From Saccharum officinarum (Eukaryota > Streptophyta > Magnoliopsida > Poales > Poaceae): DNA of 64,000 nucleotides. This document shows, piece after piece, positions 44,301 through 55,838 of this stretch (its first letter is position 1; the number at the start of each line of letters is the position of its first letter). Position numbers and translations under genes: made by a program. Where the stretch lies: contig CM036152.1 in the NCBI GenBank assembly GCA_020631735.1, positions 149,121,307-149,185,306 of the forward strand, in the 5' to 3' direction. The notes under the pieces were generated by a model. The model saw nothing but the letters and a program-made list of their open reading frames with translations, was not told where the DNA came from and did not search any database.

Positions 44301-47300
44301 ATCAAGCTCAAACTTTTTCTATGGATTAAGAATGATTTATAACAGTGTCATAATAAATTTCATCATTTTTGGATTAATAAATTAATTATTAAAAATCATG
44401 GAAGTTGCATTTAATCTTTATTAGAACTAATTAATTCTACTGCACAAAGTATTCAAATTCAGCATTAAATATTTTTCCTAGATAGTTTATACATTTAGAA
44501 GCCTACACAAAAATTTTCACGAATTTTGGAACTCTACACAATTTTTAATGAAATAAACAAATAACTAAACTATTCATTTATTTGAAAAAGAAAAACAAAA
44601 ACGAAATCGGGCCGATGCTTCCTTCCTTCCGGCTCGGCCCACTGAGCGGCCCGCTTGCGCGCGCCCGCGCCCGCCCACGCTCGGCCCAGCCGCGTGGCCC
44701 AGCAGGCGGCCTGCCTCGCGCGCGCGTCTGCCTCTCCCTCTCTCTCTCTGACAGCGCGGTCCCACTTGTCATCGCCTTCCTCCCGCTCGCCCGCTCGCTC
44801 CCGCGTGCCCGCGCTCTCTCCCGCGGTGGCTGGCCGGTGACCGATGCCTCGGTCGACAAACCGACTCCACCATCACCATCTACACTACCCCACGGTTCCA
44901 TTTTGCTACTAAACACCATGGCTCGAGCTCCGGCGACAGCTCACCGACGACGGTGGCGGCTCGACGGCCACGGTGACCGGTGACTCGACGGTACAACACG
45001 GTAGCGATTAAAGCGAGTGGTCAGGGAGTATCAGGGGCGTACCACGATCATGAAGGAGTGATCGGTTGAAGCTGAGAGGCTCTGGAGGCGGCTGGCCATG
45101 GTGGCGGGGTTCAACCGGGACGGCGGCGACCCGAGGTGGAAGACGACGGCTCCCCGGCGATCCAAATGGAATTGGGCCAACTCAACTGGTTCACGAGGTG
45201 CGCAAGGATGGGACGGAGCTAAGGGTGCGGTTGGCGTGGCCGGAGATGGCTTGGTGGCGGCAGCGACAAGCGGCGGAGCTGCGGTGGCGGCGATGGCGAA
45301 AACAGAGAAAACGAAGAAATCGCCACTGTGACCTCGGTGTATTTATAGACGACGGTCGCGACTACAGAGCCGGACTGCTCACGTCGTCGCGCTGGCATTC
45401 TCGACCGCGCACGAAGGGTCTAGGAGGCCACGGCGGCTCACCGGCGCCCATACCGCGCGGTGGCCGGCCGCCATTGGCGCGGCACTGCAGCACCCCCCAA
45501 ATTTTGAATTTTCAAACTGTTTTCTAAAATTACTCTCAAATTCATGTAACAACTTGAAAAACTTCCAATCTAAGAAATCTTCAGAATTTGAAGCTCTACA
45601 AGTTTTGTATTGAACACTTTTTCAAATTCTCACTGGATTTTGAAATTTGAGTTTAAATTCAAAAGGGGACACATTTTTCAGATTTGGTAATTTAGAAATT
45701 ACTTTTGATTTTATATTGAAACTTCAAAATCTCCAAACATAAAAGTTGTATATCTTGACCAGACCTACAACTTTGCTGTTCAAAACTTTTTCAAATTCTG
45801 CCTCCATTTTGAAATCTTAGTTTGGGGACAAAAATAAGTTAAATCTGAAATTTGTTTATTTTCAAAATTGCTCCACAATTTACACTAAAACTTTGAAAAC
45901 TCAAAACACCAAAGTTGTAGCCCTTGAAAAGTTCTACAAACTTGGTTTTGAACTTTTTCCCAAATTTTGCTTAGATTTTGAATTATTTCAAAAGGGGTAA
46001 AACAGGGTTTTGAAATTTAGGGTTTTCGGAGGAATTTTAAATTGGAATTTGTTGCTACTTTGATTTGTGATTACTTAGCGATCAAAACCTCACCCAAGGG
46101 CATCATTTGGACCAACATGACATGGTTTACCAAATGCCACTCTTGGTTGACCAATTAGCTTTTAAAATTCTTTTACATTTTTCCCCAATTTTGAATTCGA
46201 ATTCGAATCGGAAAACTCGTGACAAGTTTTGGGACTCCAATTCAAACTCAAATTTGGAGTTTCATTTTAGAGGTCGTACTTGAGCTCATACCCTACACTT
46301 GACACTAGTGTGCAACACAGTCGCACATCTCAAATTACGCAGGGCATGGACTAAGCATTTGCGGTGGTATTAAAAATTAGGGTTTTCGGGTTCGGAGCAC
46401 ACCACTGAAAAACACATTCAACCTAGATAAGTAAACTTGTTTTAGTTGATGCATAACAAGGTTAACCTAACAGGGATGCTTTGCAATGCATTATGATGAC
46501 ATGGCAGATTAATTAGCACTATAACACCCGGGGTGTTACATGCCCAAGACCTGCGTGTTCGTAACCCAGAGAGTATTGCGTGGAAGAAGTGGTACGAGCA
46601 AAAGAAGAAGGATGTAAAGGAGTACCAGGCACGGAAGGCTGAAGAGGATGCAAGGAAGGCTGCAGAGGAGGCTGTGAGAGCAGAGATGCAAGGCTTGAAC
46701 GATACTATTGACTCATTATGTGCGAGTGAGTCATTGCGTTTTTGGAAACTCAATCTTCTTTGTTTGACTGTCAATAAAGTCATTGCAAAGATCGTGTTAA
46801 TTGTTTGCATTTTGTACTTGCAGAGATTGGATGCACCGGCAACTGGCAAGCAGATGTGGCTCGTGCTAGATACACGGAGAATAGGACACTAAAGCGGGAC
46901 GCAGGAGTTGGTGGCACCGCTAGCCGTCCGATTGTGGTTGAAGAGGAGGCCGAGCCGGAGGAAGACGACGACACCGGGAGGATAGGCGAGCTCATTCATC
47001 TAGCCAAAGAATTGGGCTACCCTCAGGACGAGGATGCCTACGACATGGGAAGGATAGCCGAGCTACTTTGTCTTGCAGAGGAGTTAGGACCGATGCCCAA
47101 GGAGGATGTTGAATTAGAGGAGGGTCAGGCAGCGTACCACAGCCATAAGACACCGCTGTTCGACGCATGGGGGCCAATAGACATGACCGAATAAGAGGCC
47201 GAGTTGTACTCTCAGGCCGCGGACGAGGCGGAGGCGGCTTACTACCGGCGTTAGGCCTCTCAGGCCAAGGCAGTCGAGGCCAGCAAGGGTAAGGAGGTTG

Positions 47301-47362
47301 TAGTGGAGGATTCAGAGTCCAAAGACGAGTTGCTTACACAGTGGTGCACGCAATTTGATTGA
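41358..47362 (+). pseudogene. MULE-borne CxCG zinc-finger protein with coiled coil, broken
   Basis: The start MEDSYRES is followed by a stop at codon 10 (41385-41387). Coding blocks follow: MYPDVSCKDAPVPPDEPF and NCDCGHPAH (to 41558); FQWIDGPDKFDP with KCLCGEQAVINPRNEQEF and CPLRHK (about 41655-41909); KCRFKEWVYGPKSHWPEP with MCKCGVEASYG (about 41978-42200); and KMRGYPANYVTDFVKNH up to the LTR insertion at 42448. It resumes at 46541 with NPESIAWKKWYEQKKKDVKE, an Ala/Glu/Lys coiled coil and an acidic tail. In the tail a GRI-ELxxLAxELG unit occurs twice. Three CxCG clusters resemble GRF-type zinc fingers. Stops at 42309, 47192 and 47252 add to the damage. Function is unknown. Introns are inferred from GT/AG and homology between blocks. 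Confidence 0.65.
42448..46540 (-). mobile_element. Solo-LTR-like insertion, 4.1 kb
   Basis: Plus-strand ends are TGTCACAGAACC and GGGGTGTTACA. Reversed, it starts TGTAACACCCCGGGTG like the gypsy LTR in this window, hence the minus orientation. Flanks are GGCCC (42443-42447) and TGCCC (46541-46545), a 5-bp duplication with one mismatch. It splits the zinc-finger ORF. There is no primer-binding site, no gag or pol and no internal second copy of the ends. A single long LTR left by recombination is therefore most likely; a large non-coding derivative is the alternative. Composition runs from mixed to GC-rich (44620-45490) to AT-rich (45500-46500). Confidence 0.65.
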
Positions 47363-47600
47363 CGTACAAGTGTCATTGTAATAATTTGCATTGTCACGTC
47401 TTCACGTCGTCGTTATTAGTGTTTGTCATTTGTAGTGGCTTAGAAACTTTGTGTGGTGTAGTTTGTCAGTGTTGTACTTTGAAACATGTCATTGTAATAA
47501 TTTTCATTATCACATCTTCATTCGTTTCATTTGTTGGTTCACTCACTAAGATTGTTGTGTGGTTTATCCGTGTAGTTTATAAATGCAGTTTCTTAGTGCA

Positions 47601-47670
47601 GTTCCTGCGTGCCCGCAGTTTCAGGGCCACCCCGCCATGGGTGGCCCTGAAACTGCGGGCACACAGGAAC
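47601..47670. repeat. Hairpin with 32-bp arms between convergent MULE genes
   Basis: The left arm 47601-47632 (GTTCCTGCGTGCCCGCAG...) and the right arm 47639-47670 are reverse complements with a single mismatch. The loop is CGCCAT. It lies downstream of the zinc-finger ORF stop (47362) and the end of the PMD ORF (47874) on the other strand. The inner part CCACCCCGCCATGGGTGG contains the core of the left-end palindromes. Confidence 0.9.
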
Positions 47671-47873
47671 TATGCCTACATTTTGCGTCAGCTGAGCGTG
47701 ATAAATGCAAACATGCCATGTTGAGTCATTTACAGCAAGTTTACGGAAGCCATGGCACGAAGAATTGCGTTTACACCAAAGATTAAACGAGTGTTACCAA
47801 CTACATGAGTCCAATCGAAATAACCAAGTAGAGTACTGCTGCTACACCTACACATAATTTAATTGTTCTAGCA

Positions 47874-50637
47874 CTACATAACTATGATAATATGTGTCCG
47901 GCGCCTGCTAAATATGACTACTCTACTAATCGCCAGGGGTGTAGGGGTCTCGCGGTCTCCGTTGCCTCCTCGGATTCGTAGGGACCACGTTGCTTCTCCA
48001 GCCAACGTCTGTGCGGTCCCGTTGCTGCCTCTCGCGCTGCCGCCTATGTCCACGATCGAACTGCTACGTCGAGGACGGCCCCTGCAAGCAAGCAACCTGA
48101 TGAGCTACTCTAAATGTTGAGCTACGAACAGTAGAATTAAAAAAAAAAGCAAAGCATAGGGACCTGTTGCTCGGCTGGTGTGTAGTTCTCCTGCTGTGTG
48201 TAGTCTACCCCCTGTGTACCAAAAGGAGCACCGTATAGCTGTGAGGCACCCATCTCCTCGTGACCGGTGTACTCCCACTGGGGAACGTCGTCGTCGTCGT
48301 CACCACTCGTCGTGTCATACTGAAGTGCCTCATCCACATCGTCCGCAGCCGCTGGACCCTTTCCTCTGTCCTGCGGAGTACGAATAGACGAGGACGCAGC
48401 CCTGGTGTCGCTAGCAGAAGCAGCTACGGTGGACATCGTCTGGCTCCTGGACCACGTGGGGTTGTAAGGTACGTCCAAAGTCGTGTCCGCACAGCTAAGC
48501 TTCTGAGCCAACTTTTTGTAGCCTTTTTCGTTCTCTATAGGTTTAGATGACAACAACCATTATTAAGCGTGAATTTTAAAGGTAACTGAGTTGTAGTCAC
48601 GAATGTTACTATCAAAAGTACCTTGACAAAGGCGTGAAGAGGGTTGGTCTTGTCGTCCCTAGTCCGAAAAAGTTGCCTGGAAGCTTCCTCGGAGTAGTTC
48701 GACAAATGTTGTGCCTACAACATCACACAAGGTTAACTCGATCATTTTGATTAAATTTTAAAACCCTTACCTCGCTTGAGGATGTAAGTGCAAAGTACTT
48801 ACCACGTATCTATTTAGAGGGGCCCTAAGAAGTTGTGTTTGCACCCTTTGCGCATCGTCGAACGCATCGGCGATGTCATCCTCACCGGCCGCATCTGCAG
48901 GCATGTTGGTGTACGGGACCATGAGATGAGTCCTCGTACTTCGCTGCAGCCATTGCAGGTACTCCATCCATCTTGCCGGGTGGTGCTGTGGAAGTTCGTT
49001 GAGGTGGCGAAGATGCCTGTTATACCAATTAAGCAAATGTGGTTCGTGCGTCACCGCCCAATCCTTTTGCGTGGTCCGAAGCCTTCGATCGATCCTGCAT
49101 TGCCATATTGCATTAGAAATGAGGCACTTAAGTAGAATAAACATATTGGCATCGTACCCATGCAGCTGAGCGTTGGTGGAGTACAGCGGTGGAATTCCCT
49201 GCAACCTCCCGAACTGTCTGTAAACCCTGAAAGGGTAGTGCATCTCGACGACGTGGAAGAAGATAAGTGGCCCTTCGTAAAGCCACTCGTCCCATTCCTC
49301 CTCGCAGCGCGGACTAAGGTAGTCCTCTAGCTCCCACCTAGACCACGGTGTCCATGTTACCTGCAAAGTAAAAAAAACTTAATTTAGTATCAATCTCATT
49401 GATAGTGCCTTTAGTAGGAAATGTGGATATAACTTACGTAGTTGTGTGTCAATACGTCTATCGCATCCGTGTACTGCTTGTACCTCCTTTCCAGCTCGCC
49501 CCTCACTACCTTAGCGTCTTTCCAGATGAAAAGGGCGGTGGGTAGAACGTCTTCATGCTGCCAAACCTGCAAGTCACACAAACACGGTGTCACTAATCTC
49601 TTTTGTCGTATGAAGATATCAAAGTAGTCAATGTACTCACAGGCAAATGCAGAGGTTTAGTAGGCATCCCAACCGGAAACCGCTCCCAAATCCATACTTG
49701 AAGTAGGTACGAGCAGCCACCTAGGTTGGCATTGGTCGACTGGCGACGACAGGCGGTACAAAGCTGACGGTATGTCTAAGCAAGGACCGCGGTACCCCAG
49801 CTATAGGTTGCAATATTCTCTAGTGGCTGGATAAGGATCCTCAAGAAAATCTAGCTGATGCTGTCGCCTGAGGAGTCGGGGAACAAGAAAGCGCCCAAGA
49901 AGTGCCACAACCACACCTTTGCATACACCTCGACCTCGTGATCTAGAGCACCGATCGGAGGCCCTGCACCAAAGTGCTGGGTTATCCATGACGTCGACAC
50001 TCCTGAGGTCTTCCTGCAATTACAATTGAAGCATTATTCTACAAAAATAGATGTAGCTGAAATGGTTGTATTAGTGATTTCAATAGGGTGCAAATATGAA
50101 CTTACTTTGTGCCTTTAACTTCAGCCTCTGATGGCCTCCTACCAAAGAACTGCTCCACCAAGTCTACCCAATTAGACTCGTCGACGACCCCAGTCACCGG
50201 ATGACCAGCCAAACTGAGACACAATATCATCTTGACATCCTGCATCATGATAGTCATTTCCCCACATGGTGTGTGGAAGGTGTGCGTCTTCGGTCTCCAC
50301 CTGCATCATTACAAGTTTCTGGTTATAGGCAAGTTGACGGCCCAATTTTACAAAACAAAGACAATAAATGCAAAATGCAATGTTACCTATCAACAAATAC
50401 AGTAAGAAGTGTAGGGTCTAGTGTGGGGAGTGTACTGTTGTAGACCCGAACGATCTCAAGGAAGCCTGCCCGCTGTATGTAGGTCGCGTATCGCTCGTCC
50501 CAGCTATGTACGCGGTGCGTGCGAACACGAAGCGCACGCAATGGCCTTTGCTTCTCCGACAAGGCCTAGGCCCGGTGGTCCTTGTCGTAGTCCGCCTCAA
50601 TGAGGCTAAAGCGCGGATGAGGAGCCCGCGCCTCCAT
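47874..50637 (-). pseudogene. MULE-borne plant mobile domain (PMD) protein, broken
   Basis: Start ATG 50637-50635 (MEARAPHPRFSLIEAD). Conserved PMD blocks follow in order: YIQRAGFLEIVRVYNSTLPT, then WRPKTHTFHTPCGEMTIMMQ with DVKMILCLSLAGHPVTGV, then WLWHFLGAFLFPDSSGDSIS, then YRQLCTACRRQ with NLGGCSYLLQVWIWERFPVG, then the C-terminal EEWDEWLYEGPLIFFHVVEMH, QFGRLQGIPP and HEPHLLNWYNRHL. A low-complexity acidic tail ends near 47874. Several introns separate the blocks. Stops at 50566-50568, 49851-49853 and 49776-49778 disrupt it. PMD proteins occur both as host genes (MAIL1/MAIN type) and as cargo of transposons; the role in transposition is not established. It is transcribed in the same direction as the transposase. 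Confidence 0.75.
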
Positions 50638-52745
50638 CTTGCAACCCTGAACCTGCCTGTTTGAAAAAACAAAGACAACATTAATAACATTAGAACAATT
50701 AATAACGTTATAAAAAAACAAAGACAAGTAAATTTGAAGATTAAAATATCATAAATGCATGTTTACAATATAAACCACCTCTTGTCTCGCCCGCCTATGA
50801 AATCTAGCGTTATGACCAGGATTCTTGCAAATGGAGCAAAGGTTCTGTGCATGTTCTTCATCAAAGTCCCCGCCACCATACATGTCGGCGCCGTAACCTT
50901 TCATATTGTCCATATCGCCTTTCAGTCGCTTCTTCTTCCTCCTTCCCTTCCCTACCTTCTTCAGGTCCGGATAAGGCGCGTAGTCCTCACCATAATATGG
51001 AGGCCACAGCGACTCGTCAAGGTATGGCTCGAAACTCTTCTCCCAAACTTTGAGGGTGTTGGCACGGAAATACAAGGGTGACATGTATGGTGCAACTGTG
51101 TGGTCAAAACCTCTAAGCCAACAAGAGGTGATCATGTGTGAGCAAGGGGCATGCATGATCTGAGGGACGTTGCAACTGCATTCTACTTTATCAAGATCGA
51201 CACGGTACGTTCGCCCACCAAATCGTTCGTCGCCCAGGTTTGTGCCCCCTCTAGCTCGTACGCAGAAAACAAGCATGTCCCGTCCATAAGCCTCGGCAAC
51301 CTGTTGTTTGGCCAATTCCTCAGCCTCCTTCAAATATTCGTGTGCAGCCTTTCCCCATCTTCCAAGCTCCTCTTCATTCCTCAGGACTAGGCCATACCGC
51401 TTAACAAAATACTCATTGCACTTCCTAAAAGAGAACTCAACAATACCAGACACTGGGAGAGATCGAACGCCTTTGAACACACGATTGAAAGACTCGAAGG
51501 AGTTTGTTGTCATGATGCTGTACCGGAAACCGCCCTCATCATATGTTAATGCCCACTTGGCTTTATTTTCCATCTGTTGGTCTAACCATGCCTTGCCAAC
51601 TTGGTTGAGCATCTTCTCTAGTTCTGCCATAGTCTCGTTGAACTCACGTTCCGTACGTTTATTACAAAGCTCCTTTAACTTGTCAGCCACATCCTTCTTG
51701 CGTTGACGCCGCCAGAAATTGGCGGCAAAATGCCGCATGCACCAACGGTGCACTAGGGGCGGGTGACCATCAATATGTTCACCGGTTGCATTAAGAATTC
51801 CAATGTGACGGTCCGAAATCAGACAAATGGTGCGAGAAGGGCCAAGCACATGAACACGGAGCAGACGCATAAACCATGACCATGAATCATTGTTTTCCCC
51901 CTCCGCCAAAGCAAAAGCCATTGGCACTATCTGGTTCTCTGGGTCTACAGCAGCAGCCATCATCAATGTGCCCCTGTATTTGCCGGTGAGGAACGTGCCG
52001 TTAACAAGAACAACTGGCCGACAATACTGAAATGCATGTTTGCACTGATCGAAATACCAGAACACACGGTACAGAATATGCCTCAACAGGTTCTGAAGAT
52101 ACAACCCTCCTGTGTATAGGAACGATCTCATGCTAGGGTTGAAGTGTTCCATCGCACACAAAATGCGTGGAACCCTGTTATAGGCTTCCTCCCAGCTACC
52201 CCAATGAATTGTCAGGGCAATTTGCTTTGCCCGCCAAGCCTTTCCATACGTGACCTCATACCCAACAAATGTGACTATGGTCTCCTGCAAGAAAGACACT
52301 GATACGTCGTTGTCCTTATCTACAAGACCCAATATACGACGGGCTAGGTACCGAGCCGTCAACTGCGGATGGTACCTTTTACCCTCATTAGTCTGGCATC
52401 TGTGTGGTTGTTCCACTGAAGTTACCTTCCACTTACCATCACTCCGCCTCTTTTGTGCATTCAACTTCCACGAGCACGGGAATCCAGCCTTACATAATAT
52501 GTGGAATTTTACTTCCTTGTCAGAATGTCGAACCGTGTAAGGCCTATGATGATACACAGCATAGTCCTGAAGGAACAACTTTATCTCAGACATCGTATTG
52601 AAAAGCATTCCCTTCCTCAGTATTAAATTTTTATGGTTGTACAATGATTCCTTACACATCTGCAAACCCGTGTCACAAACTGCCATATGCGACATACTTA
52701 CATCGTTATAATTTGGCACACCAGTAAAGGGCAAGCCAGCCTCCC

Positions 52746-54678
52746 TGTAAGGTCCAAATAGGCTAGAGGGGGGGTGAATAGCCTAATTAAAACTTCTACA
52801 AGAATTACTTAACCAAGAGTTAGTACGAAAAGTGGCTAAGCAAAAGCACTAGCTCTAACTAATTAAGCAAGCCACCTACACAAGTCTAGTACAAGGCTAT
52901 TCACTAAACACAACAACAACTATAAGCTAGAAACAAGAAGTAATACGAGAGAAGAGCTTTGATTGATTATACCGTCGTGTAGAGATGAGATGTACCAATC
53001 AATCAATCACACAAGAGAAATCCTCGGGAAGAGAATGACACAAGAATTTATCCCGAGGTTCACTTGCTTCCCGGCAAGCTACTCCCCGTTGTGGCGATAC
53101 ACCCACTTGTCGGTTCGCGAGCTAATCGACTATCAAGAGTCGAGCCCTCGGCGGGCGCCGCACAACCGCACACAAGATGGGGATCCTCCAAGCCACGAGC
53201 TCCACTAGAGTATCCAATTCACGAACTCCCGCGGGGAAGGATCAAGAACCCCTTACAACACTTGGTGAAGGCTCCAACAATCTCCAATTGCGAGCTCAAT
53301 CACCTCCGCTGCTCCAAGCCGTCTACCGTGTCGGGAAACACGGAAGAGTAACAAGAAATCCGCAGCAACTCGAAGATCAAGTGCCTCTAGAATGCAACTC
53401 TCAAGCAATGCACTTGAATCTCACTCAATCTCACTCAAGATATGCAACTAATCAAAGAGATGAGTGGAGGGGTTGTTCTCTAGCTCAAAGTATGTCTCTA
53501 TATCTCAAAATGTGCAAGAGTTACCCTCAAACCCCGGACATCCTCTATTTATAACGAAGGGGTACGCAGCTAGCCGTTACAGACGACGCAGCGAAAAACG
53601 CGCTGACCGGACGCTCCGGTCAGGGTGACCGGACGCGTCCGGTCACTACACGACAAACATGAACAGTGCACGTCAGAACTAGCCGTTGCCCTGACCGGAC
53701 GCGCTCAACCGAGTGACCGGACGCGACAGTGCCAGCGTCCGGTCGCGTTCCAGTAAGCTCCAGCTGCGACCGGACGCGTCCGATCGCACGTGACCGGACG
53801 CGCCGCGCGTCCGATCGTCACTCCGCTTCGCTCTGTGTTTCTGGACGCGTGACCGGACGCTCCGGTCCCGTGAAGGACTGGACGCGCCGGTCGCGTGCTT
53901 CTCTCTTACGCCCAGTTGAACTGACCGGACGCGTTGGTCAGGCCAGACCCGTGTCCGGTCACAAACCCTAGCGCTCGCGCCGCGTTGAACTGACCGGACG
54001 CGTCCGGTGAAACCGTGACCGCGTCCGGTGCAGCGTCCGGTGCAGCGATCGATCAACGCAGTGACCTCCTTTCGCCTCCGTTTCTTTTCCGACTTCCGGC
54101 GCAGTAGAAAATAGGCGTTTCACTTCTCCAAAAAGCGCCGAATCCCGCCTCGCAAGCTCGGCGGGAGGGAGAGAGGAACCCAAACCTCTCTCTACCGCTT
54201 GAACTCCACCGCCTTCGCAAATGTGCTAACACCACCAAGTGTGCACCACCATGTGCATGTGTGTTAGCATTTCACAATCATTTTCCAAGGCGTTATGTTA
54301 GCTCTTTTACTAGATTCTAATGCATATGCTCAAGACAATGATCTAGTGGCACTTGATTCCCGAGCTAACTGTGATTGCCCCTCTTGATAGTCGGCTATGT
54401 ATCCTAAATCCGGTCAATCACTTCTCTACTCAACTTAGACCGGCAAAAGGAAAACCCTATGGTTTATACCTTTGCCTTGCGCTCTTAGTTCCTTCTCTTC
54501 TACTTGATCATCATGTACACCATATTATGTGCATCTCCACCACTTGTGATCTTGTGGCCATCACTCCATGCCACATGCTCCTTCATCACGTGTGTTGCTT
54601 GTGCCTAACTCAAAACACTTAACACATGGCATTAGCAACTTGGTGTCATTAATTACCAAAACCAAACTTGGGCTTTCA
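52746..54678 (-). repeat. 3' LTR of the copia element
   Basis: 1933 bp, TG...CA. In element sense it starts TGAAAGCCCAAGTTTGG at 54678 and ends GGACCTTACA at 52746. The segment 53600-54050 is packed with CpG-rich GACCGGACGC motifs. Open frames here (Arg/Ser-rich) are by-products of that repeat. Confidence 0.95.
53600..54050. repeat. CpG-rich GACCGGACGC short-repeat cluster in the LTR
   Basis: More than a dozen copies of GACCGGACGC or its reverse GCGTCCGGTC occur at irregular spacing. Some are fused into the palindrome CCGGACGCGTCCGG. The second LTR has the same cluster at 62015-62465. Several of the differences between the two LTRs are C/T or G/A changes inside it. Confidence 0.8.
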
Positions 54679-54692
54679 ATCTCCCCCTTTTT
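54679..54692 (-). other. Polypurine tract of the copia element
   Basis: The minus strand reads AAAAAGGGGGAGAT directly before the 3' LTR. It is the expected primer site for plus-strand DNA synthesis and confirms orientation. Confidence 0.85.
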
Positions 54693-55838
54693 GGTAATTG
54701 ATGACAACCATCACAAAGATATGAAATGAAATCAATTTTCAATTTCGATAGTATTAGCTCCCCCTACATATGTGCTTCCATGAGTTTGGTTCAATTATGC
54801 ACATATGTATGGATTTGAATTTTGGGAGAGTTAATACTATCAAATTGATGCTAAGGTATATAGAATGGACCTTTGAAGCGTGATACCAATCGGAGTTGCC
54901 TTTATATACCATCCTTAGCATCGAAGTAGCTAGACACCACTTGTAATACATCACTTGTAAAGATCACAAACACTAAAGTACTTTGTGAGATCAACATTAA
55001 AAGCAAAGGTGTCTAGATACCACATGTAAAGCTACTCTTAACAAAACATCATTCAAGTTCTATATCTAGCATACACCATTCAATCATGAATATCGAAATT
55101 AAACTTTGCAATGCAACATTTCATCATGTTAATGCACATATAAATGCAACAAATAATTCATGAGCTTGCTCCCCCTACTTGTGTGCTCAATTTTAGTTTC
55201 TCTTCAAAGTCATATCTTTTGCTTTCTCTCCCCTTAGTAACTTCTCTTTTTATCTTTGTGACTTTTCTATCTTTGTGACTTTCTCTCCCCTTGTAACTTA
55301 ACTTTTTATCTTTGTCTCCCCTATGACTTTTCTCTCCCCCTTATTATCTTATTTCCTCTTTGCAATATCTTTGTGACTTTTCTCTCCCCCTTTGTCAACA
55401 ATCACCAAAAAGGTGCCGATTTAGTGAGAGATAAGTCAATCAAAATGAGGGAGTCCAAATTATGGTTCAATCTAGATCACTTGCCTAGAATATGTAATTC
55501 GGTTTGATCCAAGGACAAGTTTTTTCACACCTCATAAAGTATAAGGGTTATCTTGACCATGTTGAATTACACATCATGAGCTCGTTTACTAGATTTAACA
55601 CTAGGTTTGCAAGCCCACAAACATGTCATATGCTACCACTAGATCAATCAAACATAGAAGCAATAGTGGTACCATATATACATCAAAATCATTTAATTTT
55701 CATGAATGAGCCTATTTGTCATGCAAATATGTCTATATGTTCTAAACATGTCCTTAGCAAAGTATGAATGATATGCCAAACAACTTTACCTTGCTATGTT
55801 GGAGGAGAGGCATGTCATATAAGAATGTGGGGGTGCAC
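54693..55838. other. Copia 3' untranslated internal region
   Basis: About 1.1 kb between the pol stop and the polypurine tract. It is AT- and CT-rich, with repeated CTTTCTCTCCCC / TTTGTGACTT units around 55195-55400. No conserved ORF is evident. SIRE-like elements often have a long region here, sometimes with an envelope-like ORF, but I see none. Confidence 0.5.

Noticed and set aside
44578..45527. Several frames of 77-153 codons in the 4.1 kb insertion
   Set aside because: GC-rich LTR segment with frames on both strands and no gag/pol similarity; no supported gene.
53679..54238. Arg/Ser/Thr-rich frames, repeated at 62093-62652
   Set aside because: They are translations of the GACCGGACGC repeat cluster in the two LTR copies. 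Identity between copies reflects LTR identity, not coding.
54693..55838. Possible envelope-like ORF downstream of copia pol
   Set aside because: The only frame (plus strand, 87 codons) is in the wrong orientation and has no membrane or signal features; the region is repeat-rich non-coding.
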